Assembly (NCBI GenBank): GCA_944391405.1
Contig: CALXTN010000015.1
Location: 1-38,664 of the forward strand
Direction of reading: 5' to 3'
DNA from: an uncultured Alphaproteobacteria bacterium
GTDB taxonomy: Bacteria; Pseudomonadota; Alphaproteobacteria; RF32; CAG-239
Length of the DNA stretch: 38,664 nucleotides
Positions 24,052 through 33,100 of this stretch are shown piece after piece. Positions within the stretch are counted from its first letter, which is position 1. Every line of letters starts with the position of its first letter. A program made the position numbers and the translations under genes. The notes below the pieces were generated by a model that saw only the letters and a program-made list of their open reading frames with translations, was not told where the DNA came from and did no database searches.

Positions 24052-24767
24052 TGGCTGTATACGTTTTTGATATGGACGGAACACTTACTCCCGCTCGTTT
24101 ACCGATGACGGCTGAGTTTGCTATACACTTTTATGAATGGCAGAAAAATCATAAAAGCTTTATTGCCACAGGTTCCGATTTGAAAAAGGTTGAAGAACAA
24201 TTGCCGCCGAGCATTATTCAATCATTCAGCGGAATTTACAGCTCAATGGGAAATGTGCTCACCGCAAAAGATGAATTGGTCTATAAAAGAGATTTTAAGC
24301 CCGAAAAGGAATTGTTGGATAAATTGGAATATTATCGGCAAAACACAACTTATCCCGGGGAATTGTATCCTAATTATATAGAGCAACGTATCGGAATGTT
24401 AAATTTTTCGGTACTGGGACGTAACTGTCCGCATGAAGAACGCAATAAATATAGCGTTTGGGATAAAGTGAGCGGTGAAAGACAACGCTTGGCGGATGAA
24501 TTGCGGGCTGCTTTTCCTCAGTATGATATCAGTATCGGCGGCAGTATCTCCATGGATATTACGCCGAAGGGGTTTGGTAAAGGGCAAATCGCGCAACATT
24601 TGAGACAGCGTTACCCTGATGAAAAAATTATCTTTTTCGGAGACAGAACGTTTGAAGGCGGGAATGATTATGAGCTTGCTCAGGCTTTGTTGAAGCTTGA
24701 AAATACTCAGGTTGTACAGGTTGCTTCTCCTGAAGATGTGCTTATGTTTTTGAAAAATAACGGATAG
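24051..24767 (+). CDS. HAD-superfamily phosphatase, eukaryotic-type phosphomannomutase-like
   Basis: 238 residues with the HAD catalytic start VFDMDGTLTPAR (residues 4-15), which also matches the first motif of eukaryotic phosphomannomutases. 'SIGGSISMDITPKGFGKGQ' and the metal-binding 'FFGDRTFEGGNDYELAQ' match the PMM cap and C-terminal core in order. The probable reaction is mannose-6-phosphate to mannose-1-phosphate, upstream of GDP-mannose. That fits gmd, fcl and the Rmd-like gene further on. Bacteria usually use the larger ManB-type enzyme for this. A plain sugar phosphatase is the alternative. No GDP-mannose pyrophosphorylase is visible in the window. Confidence 0.72.
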   Translation: MAVYVFDMDGTLTPARLPMTAEFAIHFYEWQKNHKSFIATGSDLKKVEEQLPPSIIQSFSGIYSSMGNVLTAKDELVYKRDFKPEKELLDKLEYYRQNTTYPGELYPNYIEQRIGMLNFSVLGRNCPHEERNKYSVWDKVSGERQRLADELRAAFPQYDISIGGSISMDITPKGFGKGQIAQHLRQRYPDEKIIFFGDRTFEGGNDYELAQALLKLENTQVVQVASPEDVLMFLKNNG

Positions 24768-24786
24768 TATTCGGGAAGAACCGCTG

Positions 24787-25947
24787 ATGATAAAAGTCTT
24801 GTATGATATTGAGCAGTTGTTGAGTGCTAAAGGGAAAGAAACCGGTATTTGTCGGGTGTCTTTGGAAGTCTTAAAAGAACTTAGCCAAAGATCCGATTAT
24901 GAGGTTTATCCGTTGGTGACAATTAAAAACAAAGGCGCTGCGGAATATCTAAAAAACAAGGGGCTGGAAAGCTTGGTTGAGCGTATTGTGTATCTGCCTT
25001 ATCTTAAGAAAACGACAAAATGCTATAATTGGCGGCAGAAAATTAAGTCCGCTTTGTTGATGCGCTATTTAGGGGAGCGATATAAACGAGAGATAGATAA
25101 ATATGATGAATATATCAGCATATTTTCTCCTATTTCCGATATTGTTTACAGTTCACACGTTCGGACAAAGATTTTTGTACAAGATCTTATTCCGATTAAG
25201 TTTCCTGAATTTGTTTCTGCAGAGTTTGCTTTAAAATACAAAAAGTGGATGGCTAATTTGAAGGCCGATGAGGTCTTTTGTATTTCTCATTCTACGCGGA
25301 GAGATTTTTTGGCGGAACGTCCCGATTATGACGAACGTAAAGTTAAAGTGGTTTATTTGGCGGCCGATGCAAAATTTAAGCCGACTTCTTCTCCTGATAT
25401 ACGAGAGAAGTATGGGATTAAAACCAAGAAATATTTTTTGGCAGTTTCAGAATTAACCGAAAGAAAAAATTTTGAACATCTGGTGAGAGCGTTTTTGCGG
25501 TTTTTAGATAATAGTAAAGCCGAAGACGTTTCTCTGGCTATTATTGGGGTTAAAAGAGCCGGTTATGAGGCGCTTAATCAATTGGTTGCTGAACAAAAAT
25601 CACATCAAGACAAAATTGTTTTGACGGGGTTTGTGGCTGATGAAGATATGGCGGCGCTTTATAGTCAGGCTGAGGTCTTTATATATCCAAGTTTATATGA
25701 AGGTTTCGGTTTGCCGGTGCTAGAAGCTATGCAATGTGGAACAGCGGTTGTTTGTAGTGATAATTCTTCTTTACCGGAAGTTGGGGGAAATGCTGTTCAA
25801 TATATCAGTGGGCGCGACGAAGATGAAACAGCTCAGGTTTTATCTGAGTTATATTCTAATGACGCATTAAAAGAAAAACTTCAAACTCAAGGACTTGAAC
25901 GGGCAAAACAATTTAGTTGGAAACGCACCGTTGATGAAATTTTTTAA
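24787..25947 (+). CDS. GT4-family (GT-B) glycosyltransferase
   Basis: A 386-residue GT-B glycosyltransferase. The N-terminal domain begins KVLYDIEQLLSAKGKETGICRV, as in GT4 enzymes related to WbaZ or MtfB. The C-terminal donor domain shows 'YFLAVSELTERKNFEHLVRAF', 'IVLTGFVADEDMAALYSQAEVFIYPSLYEGFGLPVLEAMQCG' and 'SSLPEVGGNA'. The E-x7-E-type nucleotide site is in YEGFGLPVLEAM. It ends QFSWKRTVDEIF, a typical GT4 tail. It shares its tail wording with the GT4 domain of the giant protein at 30129. It is probably a mannosyl-, rhamnosyl- or fucosyltransferase given the neighbouring GDP-sugar genes. Nineteen bases separate it from each neighbour. Confidence 0.93.
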   Translation: MIKVLYDIEQLLSAKGKETGICRVSLEVLKELSQRSDYEVYPLVTIKNKGAAEYLKNKGLESLVERIVYLPYLKKTTKCYNWRQKIKSALLMRYLGERYKREIDKYDEYISIFSPISDIVYSSHVRTKIFVQDLIPIKFPEFVSAEFALKYKKWMANLKADEVFCISHSTRRDFLAERPDYDERKVKVVYLAADAKFKPTSSPDIREKYGIKTKKYFLAVSELTERKNFEHLVRAFLRFLDNSKAEDVSLAIIGVKRAGYEALNQLVAEQKSHQDKIVLTGFVADEDMAALYSQAEVFIYPSLYEGFGLPVLEAMQCGTAVVCSDNSSLPEVGGNAVQYISGRDEDETAQVLSELYSNDALKEKLQTQGLERAKQFSWKRTVDEIF

Positions 25948-25966
25948 TAATTAAGGGGATTTTTAT

Positions 25967-27040
25967 ATGAAAAAAGCAATAATAACAGGTATTACCGGAC
26001 AAGATGGTTCTTATTTGGCAGAACTTTTATTGGATAAAGGTTATGATGTGCACGGTTTGGTGCGTCGCAGTTCATCTTATAATACTTCAAGAATTGAACA
26101 TTTAGTAACAAATAAAAATTTGCATTTGCACTATTGCGATTTGACTGATTCTGTTAATCTTATTCGCTTAGTTAAAGAAATCGAACCGGATGAAATTTAT
26201 AATCTTGGCGCGCAATCTCATGTTAAAATTTCTTGGGATTGTCCGGAATTTACGGCAGAAACAGATGCTTTAGGGACTTTACGTTTGCTCGAAGCTATTC
26301 GTATTAATGGATTAGAGAAGAAAACCCGTTTTTATCAAGCTTCAACGTCTGAATTGTTTGGGCTTATTCAAGAACCGATACAATCTGAGAAAACGCCTTT
26401 TTATCCTCGCTCTCCTTATGGCGTGGCTAAATTATACGGTTATTGGATTACAGTTAATTATCGTGAGAGTTTTAATATTTTTGCTTGCAATGGTATTTTA
26501 TTTAATCACGAGAGCCCGCGCCGTGGCGAAAACTTTGTTACACGTAAAATTACTTTGGCAGCTACACGCATTAAAGAAGGACTGCAGGATTGTCTTTATT
26601 TAGGTAACCTTGATGCTAAACGCGATTGGGGACACGCTAAAGATTATGTCGAAGGTATGTGGCGTATGTTGCAAACCGATAAGCCTGAAGATTATGTCCT
26701 TGCTACCGGAACAACGACTTCTATTCGTGATTTTGTTAATATGGTGTTTGATGAACTTGGGTTTGAACTTGAATGGCAAGGTAAAGGTGTGGATGAAAAA
26801 GCTATCGACAAAGCAACAGGTAAAGTTGTCGTGGCTGTTAATCCGGAATTCTTCCGTCCGGCAGAAGTTGAGCTCTTGCTCGGTGATTCTACTAAAGCCA
26901 GAACACAGCTTGGCTGGAAGCCTCAATATGACTTGAAAGCTTTGGCTAAAGAAATGGTCGCTGAAGATTTGAAATTGGCTAAAAAAGAAAAAGTTCTTAA
27001 GGCTAATGGATTTGAAACGCATACAAATTATGCCGCCTAA
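25967..27040 (+). CDS. gmd: GDP-mannose 4,6-dehydratase
   Basis: A 357-residue extended SDR enzyme converting GDP-D-mannose to GDP-4-keto-6-deoxy-D-mannose in the cytoplasm, using bound NADP. The N-terminal nucleotide loop [15 protein letters not shown] (8-22) and the Gmd-specific [15 protein letters not shown] (32-46) are present. The catalytic residues are T127 and E129 in STSELFG, and Y151 and K155 in YGVAK. '[16 protein letters not shown]' and '[21 protein letters not shown]' are diagnostic of Gmd. Its product feeds both fcl and the Rmd-like reductase directly downstream. Length is a little under the E. coli enzyme (373). Confidence 0.97.
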   Translation: MKKAIITGITGQDGSYLAELLLDKGYDVHGLVRRSSSYNTSRIEHLVTNKNLHLHYCDLTDSVNLIRLVKEIEPDEIYNLGAQSHVKISWDCPEFTAETDALGTLRLLEAIRINGLEKKTRFYQASTSELFGLIQEPIQSEKTPFYPRSPYGVAKLYGYWITVNYRESFNIFACNGILFNHESPRRGENFVTRKITLAATRIKEGLQDCLYLGNLDAKRDWGHAKDYVEGMWRMLQTDKPEDYVLATGTTTSIRDFVNMVFDELGFELEWQGKGVDEKAIDKATGKVVVAVNPEFFRPAEVELLLGDSTKARTQLGWKPQYDLKALAKEMVAEDLKLAKKEKVLKANGFETHTNYAA

Positions 27041-27061
27041 TTTATAAAAGGATGATAGGTT

Positions 27062-28120
27062 ATGTTGGATAGAAATGCAAAAATATTTTTAGCTGGTCAT
27101 AAGGGATTGGTCGGCTCGGCAATATATCGTCGATTGGTGAAAGAAGGTTTTACGCATATTATTACAAGAGAATCTCGTGAATTGGATTTAACAAATCAGG
27201 CTGAAACTTTTGCTTTTTTTGAACGGGAAAAACCTGATTATGTTATTTTGGCTGCGGCAAAGGTGGGCGGTATTATGGCTAATCAAACATATCCGGCTGA
27301 TTTTATTTATATTAATTTAATGATTGCTTGTAATGTTATTCATGCCTCTTATAAAACAGGAGTTAAAAAATTACTTAATTTGGGCTCGTCTTGTATTTAT
27401 CCCAGAATGGCTCCTCAGCCTATGAGAGAAGAATGCTTGCTTACATCTGAATTGGAACCGACAAATGAAGCTTATGCTCTTGCTAAAATCGCCGCAATCA
27501 AACTTTGCCGCTACTATAATCAACAGTATGGGACAAACTTTATTTCCGTTATGCCCACAAATCAATACGGAATAGGGGATAACTTCAATATGGAAACAGC
27601 TCATCTGTTGCCGATGATTATGCGTCGGTTTCATTTGGCTAAGTTGCTTTCTGAAAATGATTTTGACGCGATTAAAGCCGATTTGAAACGTTATAAATTG
27701 GGGTGGAATTTAGATGAGCAAATTGATTGGAATAGCAATTACAGTATTGAAAAAGCTTTAAATTCGGTTGGAGCTTATCGCGATAAAGTTGTTCTTTGGG
27801 GTGATGGTAGCGTGTATCGTGAATTGATGTGTTCCGATGATTTGGCGGATGCTTGTTTTTATTTGATGGATAATAAAGATTATAAAGATATTGGTGAACA
27901 CGTTAATATCACTAAGGGTGATGATATTTTGTTAAAAGATTTATTTGAAATGGTTAAACGTATTGTCGGATTTAATGGAGATATTTCATACGATAAAACG
28001 AAACCTAACGGTACACCTCGTAAAATGATGGATGCTTCTCGCATCAGAGCATTGGGGTGGGAACCAAAAATATCTTTGGAACAAGGTATTACTGATTTTT
28101 ATAGGTGGTATTGTCAATGA
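27062..28120 (+). CDS. fcl: GDP-L-fucose synthase
   Basis: A 352-residue SDR epimerase-reductase making GDP-L-fucose from GDP-4-keto-6-deoxymannose. Motifs are FLAGHKGLVGSAI (9-21), AAKVGGIMAN, the catalytic Ser in GSSCIYP (108-114), Y138 and K142 in YALAK, PTNQYGIGDNF, and WGDGSVYRELMCSDDLADA. It is about 30 residues longer than the E. coli enzyme (321). The extra length lies around residues 195-245 (KLLSENDFDAIKADLKRYK and the following Asn/Trp-rich stretch), an insertion also seen in some bacterial Fcl variants as far as I recall. Its stop overlaps the next start by four bases (ATGA), which implies coupled translation. Confidence 0.95.
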   Translation: MLDRNAKIFLAGHKGLVGSAIYRRLVKEGFTHIITRESRELDLTNQAETFAFFEREKPDYVILAAAKVGGIMANQTYPADFIYINLMIACNVIHASYKTGVKKLLNLGSSCIYPRMAPQPMREECLLTSELEPTNEAYALAKIAAIKLCRYYNQQYGTNFISVMPTNQYGIGDNFNMETAHLLPMIMRRFHLAKLLSENDFDAIKADLKRYKLGWNLDEQIDWNSNYSIEKALNSVGAYRDKVVLWGDGSVYRELMCSDDLADACFYLMDNKDYKDIGEHVNITKGDDILLKDLFEMVKRIVGFNGDISYDKTKPNGTPRKMMDASRIRALGWEPKISLEQGITDFYRWYCQ

Positions 28121-29043
28121 AAAAATATTTAGTTACCGGTGTGTGTGGGTTTGTGGGGAAGTATTTTGTTGATTGTTTACGCTCTCACGAACCTCAAGCT
28201 TGTATTGTAGGGTTGGATATTGTTGAAACAACTCAAATTCCAAATATTGAGTATTATCAATTGAATTTGATGAATAAAGATGATGTACAACGGGTTTTGC
28301 TTGAGGAACGGCCTGATTATATTATTCATCTTGCCGCGATAAGCTCTGTTGCTCAGAGTTGGTTAGATCCGGCTGGATGTTTTATTAATAATTTGACATC
28401 TTTCTTAAATATTGCTGACAGTATTCGTGATTTGAAACTTCCTTGTCGTATTTTATCGGTAGGTTCTTCTGAAGAATATGGTATTTATGATGAGGCTGTT
28501 CGTGAAGATTTTATTCTTCATCCTAAAAGCCCATATTCTGTTGCACGAGTTAGTCAGGAATATTTATCAAAATTATATGTGGATCGTTATGGACTTGATA
28601 TCGTTATGACGAGGTCGTTTAATCATATTGGTCCAAGGCAAAGTACACGATTTGTTATTCCTTCATTTATTGAGCAATTGGTCGCTATATCTAAAGGAAA
28701 ACAAGAAAATAAAATTATGGTCGGGAATGTTGAGGTTATAAGAGATTTCTTGGATGTTCGCGATGTGGTGGAAGCTTATTACTTGATTATTACTCAAGGA
28801 AAAACTCGTGAGGTTTATAATGTTTGTTCCGGTGTGGGAGTTAAATTACGTGATATAATTGAGTTGGCTTCAAAACAATTAAATATTAATCCTCAAATTG
28901 AAGTTCAGTCTGATAGAGTACGGACTAACGATATACCTATGGTTATTGGTAATAATGATAAAATTAAATCTAAATTAGGGTGGAAACAGCAATTTTCATT
29001 ACAACAAACTCTGCAAGAAATTATTGAGTCAATGGGAGAATAA
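28117..29043 (+). CDS. GDP-4-keto-6-deoxymannose reductase-like SDR (Rmd-like)
   Basis: 308 residues from the ATG at 28117, which overlaps the fcl stop; a GTG at 28105 is less likely. It is an extended SDR with VTGVCGFVGKYF (6-17). 'SFNHIGPRQS', 'VIRDFLDVRDVVEAY', 'YNVCSGVGVKLRDII' and the ending 'RTNDIPMVIGNNDKIKSKLGW' match GDP-6-deoxy-D-mannose reductase (Rmd), which makes GDP-D-rhamnose. The gene order gmd-fcl-rmd suggests two end products from one intermediate. An oddity is that the catalytic YxxxK reads Y140-S-V-A-R144, so arginine replaces the usual lysine. It may be a subgroup trait or alter activity. An epimerase of another 6-deoxysugar is the alternative. Confidence 0.8.
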   Translation: MKKYLVTGVCGFVGKYFVDCLRSHEPQACIVGLDIVETTQIPNIEYYQLNLMNKDDVQRVLLEERPDYIIHLAAISSVAQSWLDPAGCFINNLTSFLNIADSIRDLKLPCRILSVGSSEEYGIYDEAVREDFILHPKSPYSVARVSQEYLSKLYVDRYGLDIVMTRSFNHIGPRQSTRFVIPSFIEQLVAISKGKQENKIMVGNVEVIRDFLDVRDVVEAYYLIITQGKTREVYNVCSGVGVKLRDIIELASKQLNINPQIEVQSDRVRTNDIPMVIGNNDKIKSKLGWKQQFSLQQTLQEIIESMGE

Positions 29044-29046
29044 TGT

Positions 29047-30141
29047 ATGAAAAAAAAATTACTTTATATTGGGCATGCATATCATAATAAAACTAAATCA
29101 ACACAATTTTTAAAAGATATGCTTGAGGCAAAATATGAGGTTGAAATTTTTGATTTTGATCCGTACAATGATAATATTCAAACGCATTTTCAATCATTGA
29201 CAGGTAAGTCGTTTGATGTATTGGTAATTTTCCAAATTATGCCATCTTTAGCTCAGCTGGAAAAAGTAATTAAGTTTAAAAAAAGTGTTTTCTTTCCAAT
29301 GTATGATGGCGTTCCTGAACGGGATAATCCTCTTTGGCTTGAATATAAAAATACTCAAATTATTAATTTTAGTAAAACGCTGCATGATGAATTAAAAAAA
29401 TTGGGATTTTCTTCACATTATATTCAATATTTTCCTAAGCCGATAAAAATCGAAAATTTGGGTAATGAAAAATCAGTTTTCTTTTGGCAGCGCATTACTC
29501 CAATTAATATTCATACGGTTGAACAATTGCTTAAGGGTAATAAAATAGAACATATACACATTCATAAAGCTTTAGATCCTCAGCATGAATTTGTTGAACC
29601 GGATTCTGATATGGCTTGGAATTTAACTTATTCCGAATGGTTTGATACGAAAGAGGAAATGTTGAAAACACAGCAACAATCAGCGATTTATATCGCTCCT
29701 CGCCTTTATGAGGGTATTGGTATGAGCTTTTTAGAAGCAATGGCAATGGGAAGATGCGTCATTGCCCCTAATCATCCGACGATGAATGAATATATTAAAA
29801 ACGGTGAAACCGGTTATTTGTATGATTATAATAATCCTAAACCTATCAATTTGAATGACATACAAAAAATACAACAAAACACCGTCAAGTTTATTGAAGA
29901 AGGGTATGCTCGTTGGGAAAAAGAAAAAGGAAAAATCTTAGAGTGGATTGAAGAAAAAGTTAAGATTAATGATGAGTGTTTGAGAAAATTTGGTTCTAGT
30001 CGGATAGATGTTTTAACGTATTATCTGTTTTCTTTTATTCCGGTGATAAAAATTGAAAAGCATGAAAGTAAGAAAAAAATATTTTTGTTTGGTCTTTTAC
30101 CGTTATTTGAAATAAGTGAGGATAAACAATGGAAAAGATAA
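29047..30141 (+). CDS. GT-B glycosyltransferase (GT4/CgeB-like) with C-terminal LFG motif
   Basis: 364 residues. The N-terminal half is a Rossmann-like acceptor domain (KKLLYIGHAYHNKTKS; 'FDVLVIFQIMPSL'). The C-terminal half is a GT-B donor domain with 'QSAIYIAPRLYEGIGMSFLEAMAMGRCVIAPNHPTMNEYIKNGETGYLYD', including the two-glutamate motif YEGIGMSFLEAM. The last 25 residues (SKKKIFLFGLLPLFEIS) carry the 'LFG-x-x-P' motif found repeatedly in this locus. It starts four bases after the preceding stop and its 3' end overlaps the giant gene by 13 bases. Sugar specificity is unknown. Confidence 0.85.
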   Translation: MKKKLLYIGHAYHNKTKSTQFLKDMLEAKYEVEIFDFDPYNDNIQTHFQSLTGKSFDVLVIFQIMPSLAQLEKVIKFKKSVFFPMYDGVPERDNPLWLEYKNTQIINFSKTLHDELKKLGFSSHYIQYFPKPIKIENLGNEKSVFFWQRITPINIHTVEQLLKGNKIEHIHIHKALDPQHEFVEPDSDMAWNLTYSEWFDTKEEMLKTQQQSAIYIAPRLYEGIGMSFLEAMAMGRCVIAPNHPTMNEYIKNGETGYLYDYNNPKPINLNDIQKIQQNTVKFIEEGYARWEKEKGKILEWIEEKVKINDECLRKFGSSRIDVLTYYLFSFIPVIKIEKHESKKKIFLFGLLPLFEISEDKQWKR

Positions 30142-33100
30142 ATTTATGTTTTGATGGAAGAATATTAAAATGTGGATTGGAGAAAACTTCCAGTCGTACC
30201 GGAATATATTTTGTTGGTCGTAATTTGGCAATCGAAATGGCAAAACGTAAGGAAATTAATTTTTCAATCTATTTGCCTCAATCTGAAATAATGCTAAAAA
30301 AAGACATATTTAACTCGTTAAATATAGAAGAAATACCTGTTTTATCCGATAAAGATGATTTTTCCAAAATTGATGCCTTTTTTTCACCATTTGAGGCTAT
30401 TCCTGATTTCGTTAGAGAATATCCGAATGTATCTTGCTATACGGTGTTATATGATATTATTTTTTTGTTATTTCCGCAATATTTTTCAAAAGAAAACGCT
30501 CAATCTTGGTTAACACAGTTAACACATAATTTACGTACTGATGATTATTATTTTTCCATTTCAAATTATACTGCAAAGGATTTTCTTAAATATTTTCCAA
30601 ACTTAGATAAAAATAAAATCAAAACTATTCCTTTGTCATCTAATTTTAACTATACGCCCAATAAAGATAAAGATTTATTTAAAGCAGCGTGTCTGAAATA
30701 TAATATTCCTACAGATAAAAAATATTTATTTTCGCTTTGTTCTCTGGAACCTCGAAAAAATCTTATTCGTGCGGTCAAGACTTTTATTCAATTTATTGAA
30801 AAAAATAATATTGATAACTTAGTTTATGTTCTTGGCGGTGGTGCTTGGCAAGGATTTATAGAAAAATTAAAGCGTGAATTTCCAGATTACTGTAAATATA
30901 CAAATAAAATTATTAGAGCGGGTTATATTGATGATGAGGATTTGGAAACATTATATAGTAATGCCGAGTGGTTTGTTTATACTTCTCAGTATGAAGGATT
31001 TGGCATGCCACCCTTGGAAGCTATGGCTTGCGGAACAGCGGTTATTACCTCTAATAATTCATCATTACCGGAAGTTGTTGGTGATGCTGGTATTATGATA
31101 GATTATGATAGTGATGAGCAGCATGTGGCAGCTTATGAGAAATATTATTTTGACGAAAACTATCGTCAGCAAATGGCGCAGAAAGGATTAGAGAGAGCTA
31201 AACAATTTTCTTGGAAAAAAGCTGTTGATATCATAATTAAACAGATACAATATGTTCAAAATAAAAAAGAAAACCAACCTCTGGTGACTATTGTTACTCC
31301 TTCTTATAATCTCTTGAAAGCTAATAGGGTAAAGTCTTTTGCTCAAACTATTGATAGCGTACAAAAACAAACGTATAAAAATATAGAACATCTGGTGATT
31401 GATGGTGCTTCGACAGATGGAACGTTGAAGCTTTTAGATGTATATCAACATAAAGGTGTGATTACATATTATTCTGAGCCGGATAAAGGTATATATGACG
31501 CAATGAATAAAGGTATTTTGCGAGCTCGGGGAAAATATGTCGTTTGCTTAAATTCTGATGATTATTATTGTCTTGATAAGGCTATCGAGTGGTTGGTGCA
31601 AAAAATGGAAGAAGCGGATGCTGATGTTGGATATGGAAATACATTAAGAGTTTCTGCAAACGATGAAACTGTAAAAGAAATTTGGAACGGACGTCTAACG
31701 TTTTATCCTCTATTTGGTTCTATGCCTTGTCATCAGGCAATTATGGTTAAAACGGAAGTTATGAAAGAATTGGGACTATATGATTTGCAGTATAGAGTGT
31801 CTGCAGATAATAATTTTATGGTCAAAATGATTCAACATAATAAAAAATTTGTTCATGTTAATGCAAATATTGTTGTTTTTCATGATGGAGGGTTTTCTGA
31901 TAGTCATAGAGTTTTATCTGAAAATGAGAGAATTCAAGGCTTTTATGTTGAATATGGGCAATATCATAATTTGACTCTATTGGATTGTTCTAATCTGTTT
32001 GGTTATAATTATTGCAAACTTTCTTTGAGTGACGCCATCAAGCTGGGAGCGAAAATTGATAACCAAGATTGGCGAGAGAAATATTTTATGCATCTTTGGG
32101 AAAATTACCAAATAGGCGGTGCGAAAGTTTTTGCTAATGAAGATATTAATTGTCAAGAATGCAATTATGGCGTTGGTTCTAAAATTTATAGTTTCTTTAA
32201 ATGTCTACCTATACTGAAAATTGTAAAGAAACGTTGGAAAATTAAATATACTCTTTTCGGATTTATTCCATTGTATAAGCATAAAAATGTTTTAGGTGTG
32301 CAGAAGTGGAAATTATTGGGAATACCTACGTTGAAAATTTGTCAAAGAAATAATAATACAAGGCAATATTATTTGTTTGGTATTCCTTTTATGAAAAGTA
32401 AATTAACAGCGCAAACTCCTTCAGAAAAAATTGATTGGACAGCTTTGTTATTTGAGAAGATTGATAATGATTTTGTTAAACAAGTGCGTTTATTTAATAT
32501 CCCTGTTTATCGTAAAATTAAAAAAGCTTTGCCTAAAATTCAGAGTTATGAGTTTAATAAAGAAAATCCTGAATTTGTGCTTAATGGTTTTTCTAATGCG
32601 GAAGCTTGGGGTAGGTGGTCTGATGGAAATGAATGTTCTATTCGTTTCTTTAATTATGATTGCGATGAAATAAATCTTGTTATGGATGCTTTTTTGCATG
32701 AGAAACATCCGTCTTTGGTGGTTAAAGTTTATGTTAATGGTAAAAAGCAAAAGCGGTGGGAATTTGTAAAAGATAAACCGGTGCCTCAAACAAATATATC
32801 TTTAAAAACATATGCGGAAAATACTATTCTATTTAAGTTGTTTTATCCGATATCTCCGAAGCAATTGAATATGGGGAATGATTCAAGATTGTTAGGGGTG
32901 GCTGTTAAAAAAATGGAGTTCTTGTATAAACATAAATGTTGGGGGAATTCTTGTTTTATGAACAGATTATGTTGCGGATATGAAAATAATGAAGCTATTA
33001 AACAAGTTCGTTTATTTAATATTCCTATTTATCGCAAAATTAAAAAAACTTTACCTGAAATTTCAAGCTATGAGTTTAATAAGGAAAATCCTGAATTGGA

